From: Paraphysomonas bandaiensis
Taxonomy: Eukaryota; Chrysophyceae
Direction: 5' to 3'
Length of the DNA stretch: 64,000 bases
NCBI GenBank assembly: GCA_965644295.1
Contig: CBFFRP010000445.1
Location: 124,001-188,000 of the forward strand
Part shown: one piece after another, positions 44,551-55,905 of the stretch
Position numbering within the stretch: the first letter of the stretch is position 1
Layout: each line of letters starts with the position of its first letter
Position numbers and translations under genes: made by a program
The notes under the pieces: model-generated
The model's database searches: none
Told to the model about the DNA's origin: nothing
What the model saw: the letters and a program-made list of their open reading frames with translations, nothing else

Positions 44551-46432
44551 TTAGGCATCTCCGGTGGCCTTCTTCTTCTTACTCTTCTTCTTTTTCTTGT
44601 TCTCTGCAGCGAGGAGGTTCTGAATGTCCTCGGGAAGGGTCTTTCCTTCACTCAGAGCCATGCCTTCTGGGAGACTCATGCCTGTACGAACTCAATGAAA
44701 ATGGATACAACATGCACATAGGCAGATGTCCGGCACCACGACATATTGCATATGTATGGAGTGTTTGATACCTGTGATCTTGGTGGTTCCGGACGGCAAC
44801 AGAAGGACAGTGAACTTAACGTGCACAACGTGGTCATCTGCTCTCTCGTATAGCACAGGGTATGGTGCAATGAGCTCGTGCTGAACAAGCTCACGGACTC
44901 CTAACTTCGCCTGCCTCTCATCCTCCAGTGACCTAAGCATATCAACACTTAACATGAAGCAACGTATTCCTCAACAGTCTCTACATCACACGGAGTACAA
45001 ATAGACAAACTATCACTGAAAACAAAACGTAGCCAGAAGATGAGGAAAAGCGTGAAGATACTTACCGAAGAGAGAAAGGAAGAGTAGGAAACTTTTTAGA
45101 AATTTCAGAGAACATGGCGCGAGAGGCCTTCATCTTGAGATTGTAAGTGCGATCAACATTGCGCTTATACACAGTTGTTCTCGTGTCCTAGCAGTGGGGT
45201 AGAGCAAATAAGCTCATGAGAAAGTACAAGTAGCTCATATGACAAGTAGTGTTGCTTTTCTCCTAGTCTACCATAAGCAGGTGTGATATAAGGCTTACCA
45301 TATCCCTGGGCTTGCCTTCTCCAGTCGACATAGCTACATCCACGGCGTACACCTCGTTTGCCTCAAAAGTGCACTCTTCCGCTTTCTGCTCACCCTCTTC
45401 TCTTAGCATAATCACCTGGCAAATATATTCAACTTACAAGCTTCCAATGCATCATACTTTAGCCGATACCTTGGAAGCGTCAATGACGTATCTCTTCATC
45501 TGGTGCATGACTGTGCCAGCAACAGCTTGAACACCGTACGCATCTCCAACAGCTTTTACTCCCTCCGACACCTACATACCACCCAAAGTAAGTACACTAT
45601 ACTGAACAGAACATATTTATACGCGGAATAATAGTACAGATCTCTACCTGCTTGTTGGTGTTGCCAGGTGTGATCAATCGAGCAGCAACTTCAGCAGCAA
45701 TATATGCAGCATTCAAGCAATCCGCCTATCCCAATAACATAATTATAAGGGATGAATAATCTTTGTCGTCAATCTACCTGAGAGCCGGTGACAGTGACAG
45801 GAGCCTCTCCAGGTACGATAACGGTGTGGGCTGCCACAGCAATGTAGCCGTCCACGTGGCACCCAAGGTCAACCTTCACGCTGTCACCAGCAGCAAGAAC
45901 AACCTGTGGAGTATTGTACATGTCATGAGGACATTACTTAATAGGCATAGTTTGAATTGCGTACTGGAGTGTCGGACTCAAGGGGGCTGAAGTGGCACAG
46001 ACACTCGTTCACAGACAAGCACACTGGGAATGCAACACCTTTCTCCACTGGCTTACGTCCTTTCTTTGGACGATAAATTGCATCACATTTCTATCAATAT
46101 ATTAATATATCGAATGTATTGAATAGAATGTGAGTTACTTACAGTGACAATAGCAGCATCACCGGCCTTGCATATGTCCAGTACGGTCGCACCGGGCACA
46201 CACTGTATACATACATATGAGTTGATGTATATGATATGACAGTATCTCATATAAGAGTGTAGAGTAGAGTAGAAGGGAGCTTATCGCTTACCATCGCAAT
46301 AATTTCAGTCAGTGTGGAGTTGACAATCTTTGCTGCCTCCTGATACTTGGTAGTGACATCACTGTTAGCTAGAGTAGTATCCTCCTCCTTCTCCTCTTCA
46401 CCAGAGATCTTCTGATCTTCAAATTCTGACAT
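44551..46432 (-). CDS. PA2G4: EBP1/PA2G4-type proliferation-associated protein (catalytically dead MetAP fold)
   Basis: EBP1 family proteins have the pita-bread fold of type II methionine aminopeptidase without activity and bind the ribosome exit tunnel and RNA. Ten exons are visible. Exon 1 (46432-46292) encodes MSEFEDQKISGEEEKEEDTT. Later ones encode CVPGATVLDICKAGDAAIVT, RPKKGRKPVEKGVAFPVCLS, DSVKVDLGCHVDGYIAVAAH, AYIAAEVAARLITPGNTNKQ, VSEGVKAVGDAYGVQAVAGT, ECTFEANEVYAVDVAMSTGE, NLKMKASRAMFSEISKKFPT and DDHVVHVKFTVLLLPSGTTK. The last exon (about 44681-44551) ends in the Lys-rich tail KKKKKKSKKKKATGDA, as in animal EBP1. Introns are about 40 to 140 bases. The VDLGCHVDGYIAVAAHT block matches the family closely. 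Interior exon edges were placed only approximately. Confidence 0.93.
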
Positions 46433-47080
46433 TTTATTAAGGTACTAACGTGAAATATACTCCTTGACGGAAGCTAACGCTAACACTGTGAGGTGCCTGT
46501 ACTGTATATAGCAGGAACCAACTCAGCAGCAGATTCTTGTTTTCACGTATAGAGCTCGCCGTCAGAGCACTGGATATCATCCACACCTGCGGACAGCTCT
46601 GTGCCACATACACGCTGCATCCTTGCTACTCCTCCTGTCAAGACTGCACACAGAGGAGTATGAGATGGACACATCAGCGGGTATACTGAAATACGGTGAC
46701 TGTAGTCGAGAGTGCGTTGATCTCTATGAGCTGAGTGAGCTGAGGAGTTGGGAGTTAAGTTACTGTTAGTTGAGGTGAAGCGCTGACCACACATTAGCTT
46801 CCGGGTTCTGATTTATTTGGTGCGCTCATGTTTTTCCTCAAGAAACTGCGCCGTGATATTCAACTTGAACCTATTCATTTTGGACCGAATTTAAAGGAGC
46901 ATGTAAAGTAGGTGCCTGTTAAGGATGCTGTCGTGCAGGTAATTTTATGGGTTTGACAGAGATAGAGTTAGGAGGGAGCTACTAGGGGTTTAGTAGTAGT
47001 TTGATATGAGAGGTAGATAGTAATTTTGACCAGATCAGAAGATATCATGAGGCAAGATCTAGGGTTGGAATCTTGATGTC
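46433..47080. other. 5' flank of EBP1, no gene seen
   Basis: This flank holds the likely EBP1 promoter. I see no exon. The piece at about 46910-47060 resembles the edge of the repeat shared by 6480-6780 and 49900-50220, but weakly. Confidence 0.35.
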
Positions 47081-47292
47081 AGCAGATGTCAGGTATATCA
47101 ACATTCTGCTTGCTCACTGCGTTTGCTTGAGTGATAGAGCGAAAGATGTTGCACCTCTTGGTGCTTGCGGTGACACACAAGCAGGTTTCGCAGCGTTAAA
47201 TAGTCTGATATCAGAGTTAAGCACTAGTTAGTTGAACTGCGAAATTAGTTCTGACTCTTAAACAACACCTATTGCTAATAATAAGACATTCA
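47081..47292 (+). repeat. LTR-like repeat, 3' part
   Basis: This copy runs from GATGTCAGGTATATCAACAT and TCTGCTTGCTCACTGCGTTT through GTTGCACCTCTTGGTGCTTG and GCAGCGTTAAATAG to AATAATAAGACATTCA. It matches the copies at 48107-48446 (inverted) and 25038-25545 in order. Confidence 0.6.
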
Positions 47293-47389
47293 CTACTATG
47301 TTCCTATTTCTGGAAGTGGAAAACTAGCTATTAGTGGTTGGGAAATTGCTTCTACATTTAGCATGATAAAATAGGCACAAGGATGTTGA

Positions 47390-47600
47390 GTTTTGCTGTT
47401 TTGACGAATTATAAGATGTTTCTCTAAGATACTTGAACTGAAACCGTTACTTGAAAAATATAGTATATTGAATGAACTAATAATAATATATTATGATAAT
47501 AGGAATAACAGTAGTGAAATTTAAAAAATAATATATTTATAGTGAACGTATAATATCTGCTATTAATATTATTAGTAAAGAATGTATCAATACTAATATA
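47390..47600 (+). repeat. Dispersed non-coding repeat family, weak copy
   Basis: Landmarks include TGTTGAGTTTTGCTGTTTTG and GAATTATAAGATGTTTCTCT. It is less conserved than the copies at 34440 and 53700. Confidence 0.4.
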
Positions 47601-48106
47601 CTAACACAGAAAACTATTTATTATCACTCTAGCAACTAGCCAGTTTTAACAAGGAAAACACGTCAAAAACGTGGGAATTGTTTTTCCGTGTTTGCGTATT
47701 GTTCACTTTTGGTACTTTTGGTAATTGAGAGATTACGTATATATAATATAATGTAGTGCTAATTATAAAATATAAAATTAAGCTTTTAGTTAGTGCAATA
47801 TTGACTGATTAATATTATAGGAGATATAGCAAGTTAATGATGTTGTAGCACTGTGAGTTAGGAACCACGTCATTCACCAACATCAACCTTCTGTTCTACA
47901 AATCACATCTTTAACAGCTACTATATTTTCAGTTTCTTTGTATACTTGTAATAGCTACTCCTATACTGTAGTCATGTATATTCTGTATTTTATTGCTACA
48001 TAAAATACAGGATAACTACTAGCGATTGGCTTTACCAAACTTCAAGTACGCACGTAGGAGTTCGTTGTAGTTCAATATAAAAATCCCAGCGAATAATGTC
48101 AAGTAG

Positions 48107-48446
48107 TGAATGTCGTATTATTAGCAATATGCGTTAAAGAGTCAATAATGCTTATAACTCTGATATCCTACTATTTAACGCTACGAAAGCTGCTTGTGCA
48201 TCACTACAAGCACTATGAGGTGCAGCATCTTTCGCTTTATTACTCAAAGTAAGCGCAGTGAGCAAGCAGAATGTTGATATACCTGACACATATATTAGTG
48301 TCGCTCTTGCACTACACAAGCATTCGGCTATGAGTGGGCAGAACAATATCTGCTGACTATGTTTGCGGCTCACATCCCGGAGAAATATCTCCGGTACTTA
48401 CCTCCACAGAACACCATGAAAGGTGCGAGTCTAACTTTGTCGAGAA
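48107..48446 (-). repeat. LTR-like repeat, inverted near-complete copy
   Basis: On the minus strand this reads from GACTCGCACCTTTCATGGTG through TAAGTACCGGAGATATTTCT, CTCATAGCCGAATGCTTGTG and TCAACATTCTGCTTGCTCAC to GCACAAGCAGCTTTCGTAGC and AATAATACGACATTCA. It faces the copy at 49445-49685 across the GC-rich island. Confidence 0.65.
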
Positions 48447-48906
48447 GATTAATGTAAAGATACAATACTGTATTCCTTATATAATACTATTATAGATGAT
48501 GTCACATTATAAAAGAGTATATGGACAAATCAAAAGACAAATATATATTAATAAAAAGGAAGAGTAATGCTGATATACTCAGTAGTGAATATCTTATTAT
48601 TAGCAATAGGCGTGTAAGAGTCAGAACTTATATCAAAACAAGTTAACGCGATATACTCGGTAATATTTTTCTAGAAAAAATTTTCAATTCAAAATTGTTC
48701 ATACACATATAATATAACATTCAGACAATATCAGTATTCTTGACGCCGATAATTACAGACAACTTGATACTGCAAGAGTAATATTAAATATTGCTGTATG
48801 CGAATATGCAGTCAGTATTTTCAGAGAACATTGAGAGAGAAGACAAATTAATGTATAGTCCAGCTTGTTAAAGCAAAGAAGATGTTTGTTATAGAAGTGT
48901 ATATAA
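48447..48906. other. AT-rich spacer with one LTR-like end fragment
   Basis: TATCTTATTATTAGCAATAG at about 48589 is the inverted terminus of the LTR-like family. Nothing else is recognised. Confidence 0.4.
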
Positions 48907-49019
48907 ATGAATTACAAAACTAAGTATTTATGCATATGTGTAACGACTACGGAACGGAACCTAGAAACAGCGGTTATTAATCTCCTGCAACCGCTTTACA
49001 CTGCAGCGAAGCTTATGTT

Positions 49020-49445
49020 ACAGGATCGCGGTTGTCGCTATATCACCATGTCCAAAAGGCCGCCCAGGCTTCTCCCGAGACCCCGTCCGAAACGCAGTCA
49101 GTCAAGACAACGTCCGAGAGTCCTTCGCTTACTAGGGGTCCAACGACGACCCCCCACAGCGTATCCGACTCCAGACACACGTGCACACCTCACAGGTCCT
49201 ACCCGACAGAGCACTGGACTGCCCAGACCTCCACAACGCCGACGGCTTCGACAACTCTATCTACACCCGCGGCCCCACAGGAGCACAGTAACACAGACTA
49301 CAAACCCTACCCCTCCTCCCAACAATCCCCACCACCCTCAACCCACACATCTGGAACTAGGTGCACTCAAGACCCTAATTCAGAACGCTGAGCCCCCTCC
49401 AAAACCAATGGAGACCCATCCCAAAGGGAGACCCCCAGATCAATA
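49020..49445 (+). other. GC-rich Pro/Ser/Thr/Arg-coding island, gag-like relic?
   Basis: This island is rich in C and is flanked by AT-rich repeats. Two overlapping frames stay open across it. One (from 49032) is Ser/Thr/Pro-rich, with TPSETQSVKTTSESPSLTRG. The other (48907-49446) is Arg/Pro-rich, with RPRPKRSQSRQRPRVLRLLG. At most one is real. The sequence just after it (GCGCC(G/A)GTGAGT at 49447 and 55771) also precedes an LTR-like copy in both places. This supports a retroelement internal region, perhaps gag, beside a 3' LTR. No protease, RT or integrase is seen. A host exon ending at the GTGAGT donor is an alternative. Confidence 0.35.
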
Positions 49446-49685
49446 GCGCCGGTGAGTCCACGGACACACCATAAAGGCGAATTTCATATCACACAAAAAG
49501 AACGGAAGTGGTTGCACCTTGGTGCTTGCGGCGACGCACAAGCAGCTTTCGTAGCGTTAAATAGTAGGATAAAAGAGTTTGTATTGATTAGTTACGGGTA
49601 GTGGTCTAACTAGTATGACTAGCATTCTTCTAGCCACTAATTGATGCAAGGTCTCAACGCCTATTGCTAAATAATCAGACATTCA
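49446..49685 (+). repeat. LTR-like repeat, 3' part
   Basis: This copy has GTGGTTGCACCTTGGTGCTT, GCGGCGACGCACAAGCAGCT, GCGTTAAATAGTAGGATAAA and the end CGCCTATTGCTAAATAATCA then GACATTCA. It is nearly identical to the 3' half of the 25038-25545 copy. Confidence 0.65.
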
Positions 49686-49889
49686 CTACGACTACGGATG
49701 ATTGATCCTCTCGCCACAATGACTAACATTGCTGGTCTTATCATCCCTGTCCATGTGCAGGTGATATAGGGTAGGAATAGCCTTCTTACAACACTCAACT
49801 TTACTCTTCTTACCCTTATATTCTATTCTTAACTTTTAACTCGACTACTCCTTCTTAACTAAGGGCTTAACTCAACTATATCTAAAAGT

Positions 49890-50230
49890 CCATATCCTTC
49901 TCAGGCTTGCATAACCATTAATGGCCATTATTATTATATTATCCCCATAGCTATTTATTTCTAGAAGTGGTTCCCAACCTTAAATAGCTAGTTTTCAACT
50001 TCCAGAAATAATCCTGTACCTATTCTTATATCATCGTACAGAATACCTACGTATACCATCATAAAACTGTACGGGCTATCGTTCATCCATATGTGCGGAT
50101 AGTCCCAGTACACTCCAACAGTATAACTAGCCTTAATACTCCTATCTTCTAATCTAATCTAATCATAATCATAACTACATCTCATCTCACATTAATTCAA
50201 AAACCTTATATGCAACCTATAATTGCTCGA
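49890..50230 (-). repeat. Inverted copy of the block inside the 5972-7062 element
   Basis: The minus strand of this stretch and 6480-6780 share GGAGTGTACTGGGACTATCC, CCGCACATA/CCGTACATAC, AACTAGCTATTTA and TCTGGAAGT in matching order. It is a non-autonomous repeat, probably a MITE, that occurs both alone and within a hAT remnant. Confidence 0.5.
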
Positions 50231-50668
50231 AATGGCGATAATATTTAAAAGAGTGTGAATATGAAGCGATAGTGGAATAGACGGTGAAAGAAGAATGAGA
50301 TTTTTCCCTGACTTTTTTTTGTCGTCATCTTGTGTGTGCCTGCTTCCAACTCATTAAGTTGTTAATGATTTGTTAAAAATAATAGCAAGTCAGGTCAACT
50401 TTTATTTTCTGAAACGAAGTTGGATTTAGCTGCATTATAATACTGACCGGAACTTTGCAATGATCAGGTATATCACGAAATGAATAGTACAAATGACCTG
50501 AAAGCAGTCTAATCAGTAGAATATATGATTACTCTATCACGTAGACAATACAACAAATACATACCTGTGCTATAGCAATAAAAAGTTAAACGGCAATATC
50601 ACATATTAGTACCGCACATAACAAGTCTCTCAGTTTCGACACCACCTGTGTCTCGTCTTTGTCAGCTG
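50231..50668. other. 3' flank of the PLAC8-type gene, no gene seen
   Basis: AT-rich sequence with no recognised element. Confidence 0.3.
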
Positions 50669-51578
50669 TCACAACTGTGAGTTATCAGCGTGTCGTCTCA
50701 TAGCTCCATCATCATCAAAGTACAGTGCTTGAAAATTTGGCGGCTTGCCCCCTCTGACATGAATCTCAGATCTAAGTGAGGCCAGGGTTTTGTACGTGTA
50801 TATACAATTGATTCCAGGAACTGCCAGACAAAGGCATGGCTTGAGCACATCACCGTACCAGTCAGAGCCCCCGATACCATACGATTTACGCATAATGTGC
50901 TGCAACTGGCAGACATTCAAACATCCCATGGCCCCGAACCAAAATGGCTAAAGCAGATCAGAAATGTAGAAGACCGTGAAAAGTGCATAGTACGTACCGA
51001 TCCTGTTAGTTGGGAATATATGTCGATCACCTCGCATGGGCAAAAGAGACACGTGCAAAGGAAGTCGCAAGGGTCACCAGAGCAAGAATGCTCCCTGGTC
51101 GGAGCCAACCACGGGTACTCTGTTAAACCTGTCACACTCCGCAATCTCGGGCCTTGCGCATCCACTTCATTTAGCAACTGGGCAATGGAGCAAGGTGCAC
51201 AGGCACAGGGAATGCAAAAATCGGACACGCCAATCCTAAGACACACGTAAATATAAATGTTGATACCTTTAGTAAAACACCTTCCATCGATTCCATAGCC
51301 ATTCCGTATATAGTTTCGTACCAAACATGGACTACAGAAGCAGCAACAGTTGAAACAGAAATTGCTGCCATCAAAAGATTTTTTGGCCGAAGCAAGCGCA
51401 CAAACTGGACAGAATGTGGCATAACAACACTGACAGTTATACAAGTTACTAATTGCAAAGTAAACTAGAGGTATGTTACATTGGAGAGGTTCGAGCAACA
51501 GCCTCCCAGCAAACTAGTGGACCACTCAGGATATGCTCGTTGTATCGTTTCGTAAGTTTTGGGGCTAACAGTATCCAT
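50669..51578 (-). CDS. Cys-rich PLAC8-domain-like protein
   Basis: The four exons close in phase: 51578-51480, 51429-51281, 51235-50998 and 50947-50669. They give 254 residues. The start MDTVSPKTYETIQRAYPEWS with TSLLGGCCSNLSN fits the opening of PLAC8 proteins (W-S-T-x-L...C-C). Cys blocks follow: CCYATFCPVCALASAKKSFD, FCFNCCCFCSPCLVRNYIRN with GYGIDGR, and DFCIPCACAPCSIAQLLNEV. A second set comes after these: DPCDFLCTCLFCPCEVIDIY, then CLNVCQLQHIMRKSYGIGGS, then LKPCLCLAVPGINCIYTY. The protein thus looks like two diverged PLAC8 units in tandem. PLAC8 proteins are small membrane-associated factors linked to metal tolerance and organ or cell size; the role here is unknown. Intron 1 (50 bases) and the second-unit acceptor were chosen by phase and family fit. 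Confidence 0.75.
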
Positions 51579-51867
51579 TGTCTATGTCTCTCAGCGCTAT
51601 GTGTGGGCACAGCGAAGCTAATCGATGCTTATCATGCACCTGAGCTGAAGAACTCGAAGATATACACTCAGTCCCGCTGTATCCCACTGTATATCTCTGT
51701 ATACCACGACCATACAGGTATTTTTTTCCACCACAGGAGTGCTCTGCTGCTGTGTGTGTGTGATTGCTCCGCTCTGCTCTGCGCAGGCCGCCCAGTTGTT
51801 TGCTGCGTGTGCACCCCCATCTCATTAGAGTATTTAGGCTTAGTAATCATATCGCTCTGTTGCCGTT
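51579..51867. promoter_or_regulatory. Divergent spacer between the PLAC8-type gene and the mitochondrial-protein gene
   Basis: The start codons at 51578 (minus) and 51868 (plus) are 289 bases apart, so a bidirectional promoter region is expected. A (GT)n run is at about 51753-51762. Open frames on both strands here are shadows. Confidence 0.45.
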
Positions 51868-53187
51868 ATGATCCGTGTATTGAGTAGCTCTGTGAGGGCA
51901 GCTGGTCGAGTCTCTGGGGCTGCATGCGGCGTTAGTCGCGGCGTCCCTCACATTCAGATAGCGAGTTTCTCTAATTTTTCATCCGAGGAGCCTGATTGGC
52001 TGGTTGAAGCAGAAAACACTCCCGTTGACTCAAAGTATGTGGCGAACACATATGTGACAGAGGGGAAACGCCTTGAAATGTTTAAAAAGCACCAGAGTGA
52101 TCCCAAGAAGTGGACCAGCAAGACGCTTGCTATGCGTTACGGTATGAGTATCAGGCGTGCACAGGCCATACTCTATCTGATGAAGGAACGAGAAGAGCAT
52201 ATGCGTGAGAGAGGAGTATTAGATATATCCAACCTGTGGATGGCGGTGTATGAGGATCACCTCAATGAGCCCGAGATTATGACAACATCGCGCCTGGCAG
52301 AGAAACATGATATCAGCGAAGAGGAGGCCGAACGTATAGTCAAAAACATGTCGGAGCACGCTTGGCGTAAGGAAAATCTAAATTCTCATCTCGACTACAT
52401 GGACTGGTGTATGGACCTCATGGAAACGCTTGGTGTGTGCATTTTGAATGTGTGTCAACTGTATGGTGGATGTGTGTTGACTGTGTTAATTCAGGGTTGG
52501 ATCCATCATTCAAAGAGATTGGGGTCAATAAGACACCAGGATCCACAAGGTATGAGGAGTATTTCGAACCCACTTTCTTCGGAGACGAAGACTTCGAACA
52601 GGAGAAACAACGATTGCGGGCCAGACTAATCCAGGATACCAGAACCACTGAGGCTGCACAGAAACCGAAGACTTTTATGTCGTTTGAGAGCCGGGTTAGG
52701 AATGCAAGAGATGTGTCTCAAGACCCACTTATGGAGAACAGGGCTGGTGTTCGCACTGACGCTCCTCGCAGGTGGAAGTACGCCTTCAGAGAGCTTGCTC
52801 CACGAAAGAAAGGGGAGGCCCCGAACCCCACCATGATATGTACCAGAAGAGGAGAGTGAGTACCAGAAGTGCTTAATGTGGCATATGTGCCGCTTGTATC
52901 TGTCGTATACATTGTAGTTCATAGAAACATGATTGACTACATGTAAATTCATTCTATATAACCATTACGTTCCCAGGTTGCGTCCCGCGAATCCAGCTGA
53001 GGAGCTGCAGCGGTCATGGTCCCGACAACCTTCTGGTATAGATAATCTTCGCGGTCTGGAACGTCTCCGACAATATATGGAAGCGGAGAAGGAAGATGTT
53101 GCAGAAGCCAGAGCGATCTCAAAGCGTGATAGGCTGCGTCGGGAGGCAAAGTTACGGGAGCACGACTTGCTTACCTACAAGAAGTAA
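51868..53187 (+). CDS. Probable mitochondrial protein, helical, possibly a Bot1/ribosomal-type factor
   Basis: The three exons are 51868-52432, 52495-52855 and 52977-53187, all in phase, giving 378 residues. The N-terminus MIRVLSSSVRAAGRVSGAAC is Arg/Ser-rich and free of acids for more than 25 residues, a typical mitochondrial presequence. After it comes a helix-rich section with KKWTSKTLAMRYGMSIRRAQ and AILYLMKEREEHMRERG. This resembles the small DNA/RNA-binding helical module of the eukaryotic mitochondrial regulator (Bot1-like, mitoribosomal) family, but I am not certain of that. The C-terminal third is rich in Arg, Glu and Lys (ERLRQYMEAEKEDVAEARAI, KRDRLRREAKLREHD) and likely forms a coiled coil or RNA-binding helix, common in mitoribosomal proteins. 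No catalytic motif is visible. Confidence 0.8.
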
Positions 53188-53519
53188 TGCAGCTGAGTTG
53201 CTAGGCCACTGAAGTTACAATAGCATATTTTCTTTTTTATCTCTATATGCAATGTAGGTAAAATATAGTGTATTTAATATAGATTGGGTAGGGAATATCT
53301 AGAACTGGCTCCCATTATATTATTCTAGTATATGATGCATCTGGGATTGTTGTAATGATAAGATAGTGTCATCAATGCCGTTTTAGTATAGAGCTAGCCA
53401 ATGTAATGTAAGGATTATGTTTATAGAAAATAGTGTCGTCAATGTGAAATTGCATGTGAAATTGAAATTTGTCGTCTACCTCGTTATCTATGGTCTGCAA
53501 GATGTTGCTATGTTGCTAG
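53188..53519. other. 3' flank of the mitochondrial-protein gene, no gene seen
   Basis: AT-rich spacer with TATA-type simple runs. No gene. Confidence 0.35.
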
Positions 53520-53699
53520 CAGGCTTGCGTAACAATTAATTGGTTTTCAATTAAATTAATTGGTTTTAATAGTGATAATTCCAATTATTATTATTGGAAA
53601 TTGTTGCCAATTAATTGCAATTATTTGGCTGGCTAAATTATATATAGCATCTTAAGATGTATAGCTAATGATCATAGATACAAACCCATTATCAGAAGT

Positions 53700-53880
53700 T
53701 TGGATGTATTGTTGAGTTTTGCTGTTTGAGCAATTAAAAGCTGTAATTCTAAGTTCTAAGGTGTTGGAATTATGACCGTTAGTCGAAGAATACAGTAGTG
53801 ATGAGCTGTATTATGAGAAGTGATATCATGACGATGTAAGATCGTACTAGAAATGAGTGGTAGAGATAACGTGATATAGT
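53700..53880 (+). repeat. Dispersed non-coding repeat family, good copy
   Basis: This copy carries TTGAGTTTTGCTGTTTGAGC, AATTAAAAGCTGTAATTCTA, GAATACAGTAGTGATGAGCT, GTATTATGAGAAG and GACGATGTAAGATCGTACTA, then GAAATGAG. It matches 34440-34670 in order. It is interrupted by, or inserted in, the hAT remnant at 53520. Confidence 0.6.
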
Positions 53881-54133
53881 GCCTATTATATTTATTATAA
53901 TCTTCTCTTATCTTAACTTGATTCATGAGTGAATACACGTCCAGTTAACTTAGTAAATCATCCAATTGTGTCATATCTTGACATGGTAGCGGATGGTAGT
54001 TGGAAGCAACTGCTGAAGTGTGTCCATAGGAGTGTAACTGGACAGAGAAGCAGGAGTCCATACGACTTGTAGGGCTGAGTGATACTGCTTTGTATAGTAG
54101 AAACCTACAATTATTGGATGACTACTAATTGTG

Positions 54134-54370
54134 TCATATCATACAATTATCCAAAAGCCTTTCTACACAATTAGTAGTAGAGTAAATATGCTTCAAGCAG
54201 CGGTACTTAGTTGGTTTAGTAGTGCGTAGTCGCTTTTGTTCTTGGTGCGCTTGGTGTCTTCTCGCCAGTGAGTCGACATCATCATCTTTATCCTCGTCTT
54301 CGTCTTGGACACCACAGCAAAGCAAGACTCTTTGAACATCTTCATTTTTATCACACCACACAGCAAACAT
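54134..54370 (-). pseudogene. hAT transposase C-terminal fragment
   Basis: This open stretch contains VLLCCGVQDEDEDKDDD joined directly to SLARRHQAHQEQKRL and CLKHIYSTTNCVERLL. In related copies these two blocks are far apart (a mid-protein block at about 57020 and a C-terminal block at about 60500), so the catalytic core has been deleted between them. STTNCVERL is the start of the hAT dimerisation motif. Confidence 0.7.
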
Positions 54371-54411
54371 TGAAAAATAGTGTTCTCTAGCACATATCCA
54401 ACCATTCTGAA

Positions 54412-54858
54412 CTAGACCAAATGAATTAGAGGCAACATTTCTTTCACTTTCTTCTCAACTTGCTGTGCCAAAGCATCCAGATATTTCATGGTTGTGCTTC
54501 TTGATATTGGCTTCAGGTTGGTGTTCTTTCTATGCAACGCTTTCTCCACAAAAGAAAATGGAAGGTCCTCCATAATTATCCACTCCAACCATCTGAACGC
54601 ATTAAAAGAGGAAGGAGAAACTTTTCTCTCAACATAAGAATCCATGGGACCAGCTCCACGCAAAGCTGCCCTGATCTTGGCATCCCAGCCTTCGTGCTGC
54701 TTCGCATGCTGAGCCAAGTTGGACCATCCTGCTTTTCTCTGTCGCGGATACGATTTTTGGCATTCTCTGCATTCCCATTTCTGACGGCCATCATCAAAGT
54801 CCTCAAGTTGGGTAAAAAACACCCATGAAATGGATTCTGGTGTTAAGTTGTCAGACAT
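54412..54858 (-). pseudogene. hAT transposase N-terminal fragment with BED-type zinc finger
   Basis: This 148-codon frame contains a C2-H2-type BED finger, WECRECQKSYPRQR then WSNLAQHAKQHEGW, with two Cys and paired His spaced as in zf-BED. SRSTTMKYLDALAQQVEKKV then KEMLP follows, the family-specific region before the catalytic fold. The frame ends in a stop right after MLPLIHLV. The remainder is lost or moved, so the gene is dead. Confidence 0.8.
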
Positions 54859-55464
54859 ATATATCTAGTAAAAATGATACACACATATTTTGTAAATATT
54901 ATGATTATATATACGAGTACAATATACTGTATATTATATGACCAAAACTCTAAATATCCAGTATTTCGACTGCATAAAAAACAGAAAAAGCCCTGATAAT
55001 CCATATCCATATCCATACCGCTGCACATTACACTTGAATCCTGTAGTGTCTTGTATTGACAGTCCAGGATCGGTAAGGAGATGATTGCCGCACTACTTAT
55101 AGATATATAAGGGTAATACTCTATGAGATCGAGCTGAACTTAGTCTTGTTGCTCAAGGTCAAGAGTAAAGACACATAATCTACCGTACAAAGAACAAGGT
55201 ACTTCTCTTAATGTAAAGATATTTATAATGAGAGGACAACATCTTCCCACCATTTGAATAGCCGTTATAATAGCCATGTAGGGCGATGTTTTCCAACTTC
55301 TTTCTCTAATATTATGTTATATATATAGTAAATAATTGCCAATTAATTGCAATTTAATTTCAACTTTCCAGCGAGCAATTATAATTGCAATTATTATGTA
55401 TGTTTCATGTAATTTAATTGCAATTACAATTAATCGCAATTCAATTAATTGTTACGCAGCCATG

Positions 55465-55825
55465 ATGTATGTGCACACAGTCATGTTATCATTTTATTAT
55501 AATCATAATTGTGTGAGAAAGACAATATAAGGGTTACTATACATTCCAACCTCTCGTAAGAGAGTAATATAGTAGTCATATATAGCAGGAAAAGAAGAAA
55601 AACTGAGCACATCAAAAACGATCGTCAATATATATAAAAAAATAGTATATCAACGAAATGTGCAAGTATAGTAGCATCTGAGGAAGAGAAGAAGTATGTC
55701 TGTATGCAAGAATACACTCATACAGACAAACCGTAGTGTGTGTGTACAACAGTAATATAGACTAGAATGGCGCCAGTGAGTTCTAGGACGCACGAGCATG
55801 GCAAAATACACATTCAACATTAAGA
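55465..55825. other. AT-rich spacer, no gene seen
   Basis: The only recognised item is GGCGCCAGTGAGTTCTAGGA at about 55769, which is like the sequence after the GC-rich island at 49447. Confidence 0.4.
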
Positions 55826-55905
55826 ATGGAAGTTGTCGCACCTTGGTGCTTGCGGCGACGCTTATTCAATGTCAGATTATTAAGAAGCGCAAGCTTGTGC
55901 GTTGC
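55826..55905 (+). repeat. LTR-like repeat fragment
   Basis: This fragment carries GTTGTCGCACCTTGGTGCTT and GCGGCGACGC, then GCGCAAGCTTGTGCGTTGCC, so it holds both a direct and an inverted piece of the hairpin motif. It is cut off after that. Confidence 0.5.

Larger units (their letters stand above)
53520..55464 (-). mobile_element. Internally deleted hAT transposon (about 1.9 kb)
   Basis: The left end, CAGGCTTGCGTAACAATTAA, and the right end, CAATTAATTGTTACGCAGCC then ATG, are inverted copies. The flanking octamers GTTGCTAG and ATGTATGT do not match, so these may be the ends of different insertions. The minus-strand transposase is in the right order but broken, with a BED-finger N-terminus (54858-54412) and a C-terminal piece (54370-54134). 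The dispersed non-coding repeat at about 53700-53880 sits within the left part, so the element is composite. Confidence 0.55.

Noticed and set aside
53520-55464. Target duplication for the 1.9-kb hAT-like element
   Set aside because: The flanking octamers GTTGCTAG and ATGTATGT do not match, so the ends may come from different insertions.
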